The notes beneath the pieces were generated by a model, which searched no databases, had not been told where the DNA came from, and saw only the letters and a list, made by a program, of their open reading frames with translations. From the NCBI GenBank assembly GCA_900546085.1, contig URBS01000038.1, positions 1 through 15,625 on the forward strand: a DNA stretch of 15,625 nt, written 5' to 3'. The first letter of the stretch is position 1; every line of letters begins with the position of its first letter. The DNA comes from an uncultured Collinsella sp. GTDB lineage: Bacteria; Actinomycetota; Coriobacteriia; Coriobacteriales; Coriobacteriaceae. Of the stretch, positions 15,576-15,625 are shown piece by piece. The translations under genes were made by a program, and so were the position numbers.

Positions 15576-15625
15576 AGATCGGAAGAGCGTCGTGTAGGGA
15601 AAGAGTGTAGATCTCGGTGGTCGCC
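15576..15625. other. Illumina adapter contamination
   Basis: From 15576 the sequence begins AGATCGGAAGAGC and continues as the reverse complement of the standard Illumina universal (TruSeq) adapter to the last base. A spurious plus-strand frame running through it ends in the telltale residues IGRASCRERV, familiar from contaminated assemblies. These 50 bases are not part of the organism. Confidence 0.97.

Overview
The window is GC-rich (apart from a few AT-rich intergenic stretches) and gene-dense, and almost every gene lies on the minus strand. Its content suggests an anaerobic actinobacterium of the class Coriobacteriia, most likely a Collinsella-type gut organism. The grounds are the Nramp-related magnesium transporter variant paired with an MgtE-type protein, the DUF362/4Fe-4S protein, the codon choice and the GGGGAC-rich intergenic repeats. 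The genus is an inference. The last 50 bases (15576-15625) are not genomic: they match an Illumina sequencing adapter, so the true contig end is 15575.

Layout, left to right. Positions 1-286 hold no convincing gene, only dyads and a strong terminator for the minus-strand operon that follows. Positions 287-3402 carry a two-gene operon read leftward: a PRC-barrel/MgtE_N/CBS protein with an unusual membrane domain, then an Nramp-type transporter whose metal-site residues are changed in the way seen in Mg2+-transporting Nramp relatives (NRMT). The operon has a roughly 200-nt structured leader (3403-3610) with no recognisable M-box. Positions 3699-3727 are a solo copy of a REP-like hairpin at the stop codon of the next gene. 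Positions 3725-6354 hold an envelope cluster: a small YtxH-like protein and a PRC-barrel protein (overlapping by 1 nt, behind a TATAAT promoter), a terminator, then a membrane-anchored NodB-fold protein that has lost its metal and catalytic residues. Positions 6485-8716 hold a stand-alone protein resembling the N-terminal domain of cyanophycin synthetase, preceded by a CNNM/CorC-type protein (DUF21, CBS pair, CorC_HlyC). Positions 8825-9508 encode a hemolysin III (PAQR-like) membrane protein.

The only plus-strand gene, 9695-10660, is a membrane-anchored alpha/beta hydrolase, divergent from hemolysin III. It has a well-formed promoter flanked by two near-identical 14-bp operators. A bidirectional terminator separates it from the convergent DUF362/ferredoxin-like protein (10825-12030). 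Positions 12111-12235 are a 118-bp REP/MITE-like palindromic element with terminal inverted repeats. Positions 12234 to the end hold an FtsX-family ABC permease and its ATPase, the latter truncated by the contig end.

How the genes fit together: three proteins in 9 kb belong to families tied to Mg2+ movement or sensing (NRMT-like, MgtE-like, CNNM/CorC). The first two form a clear operon, and I infer that the MgtE-like protein senses Mg2+ or nucleotides for the transporter rather than being a pore itself. The rest are mostly envelope proteins.
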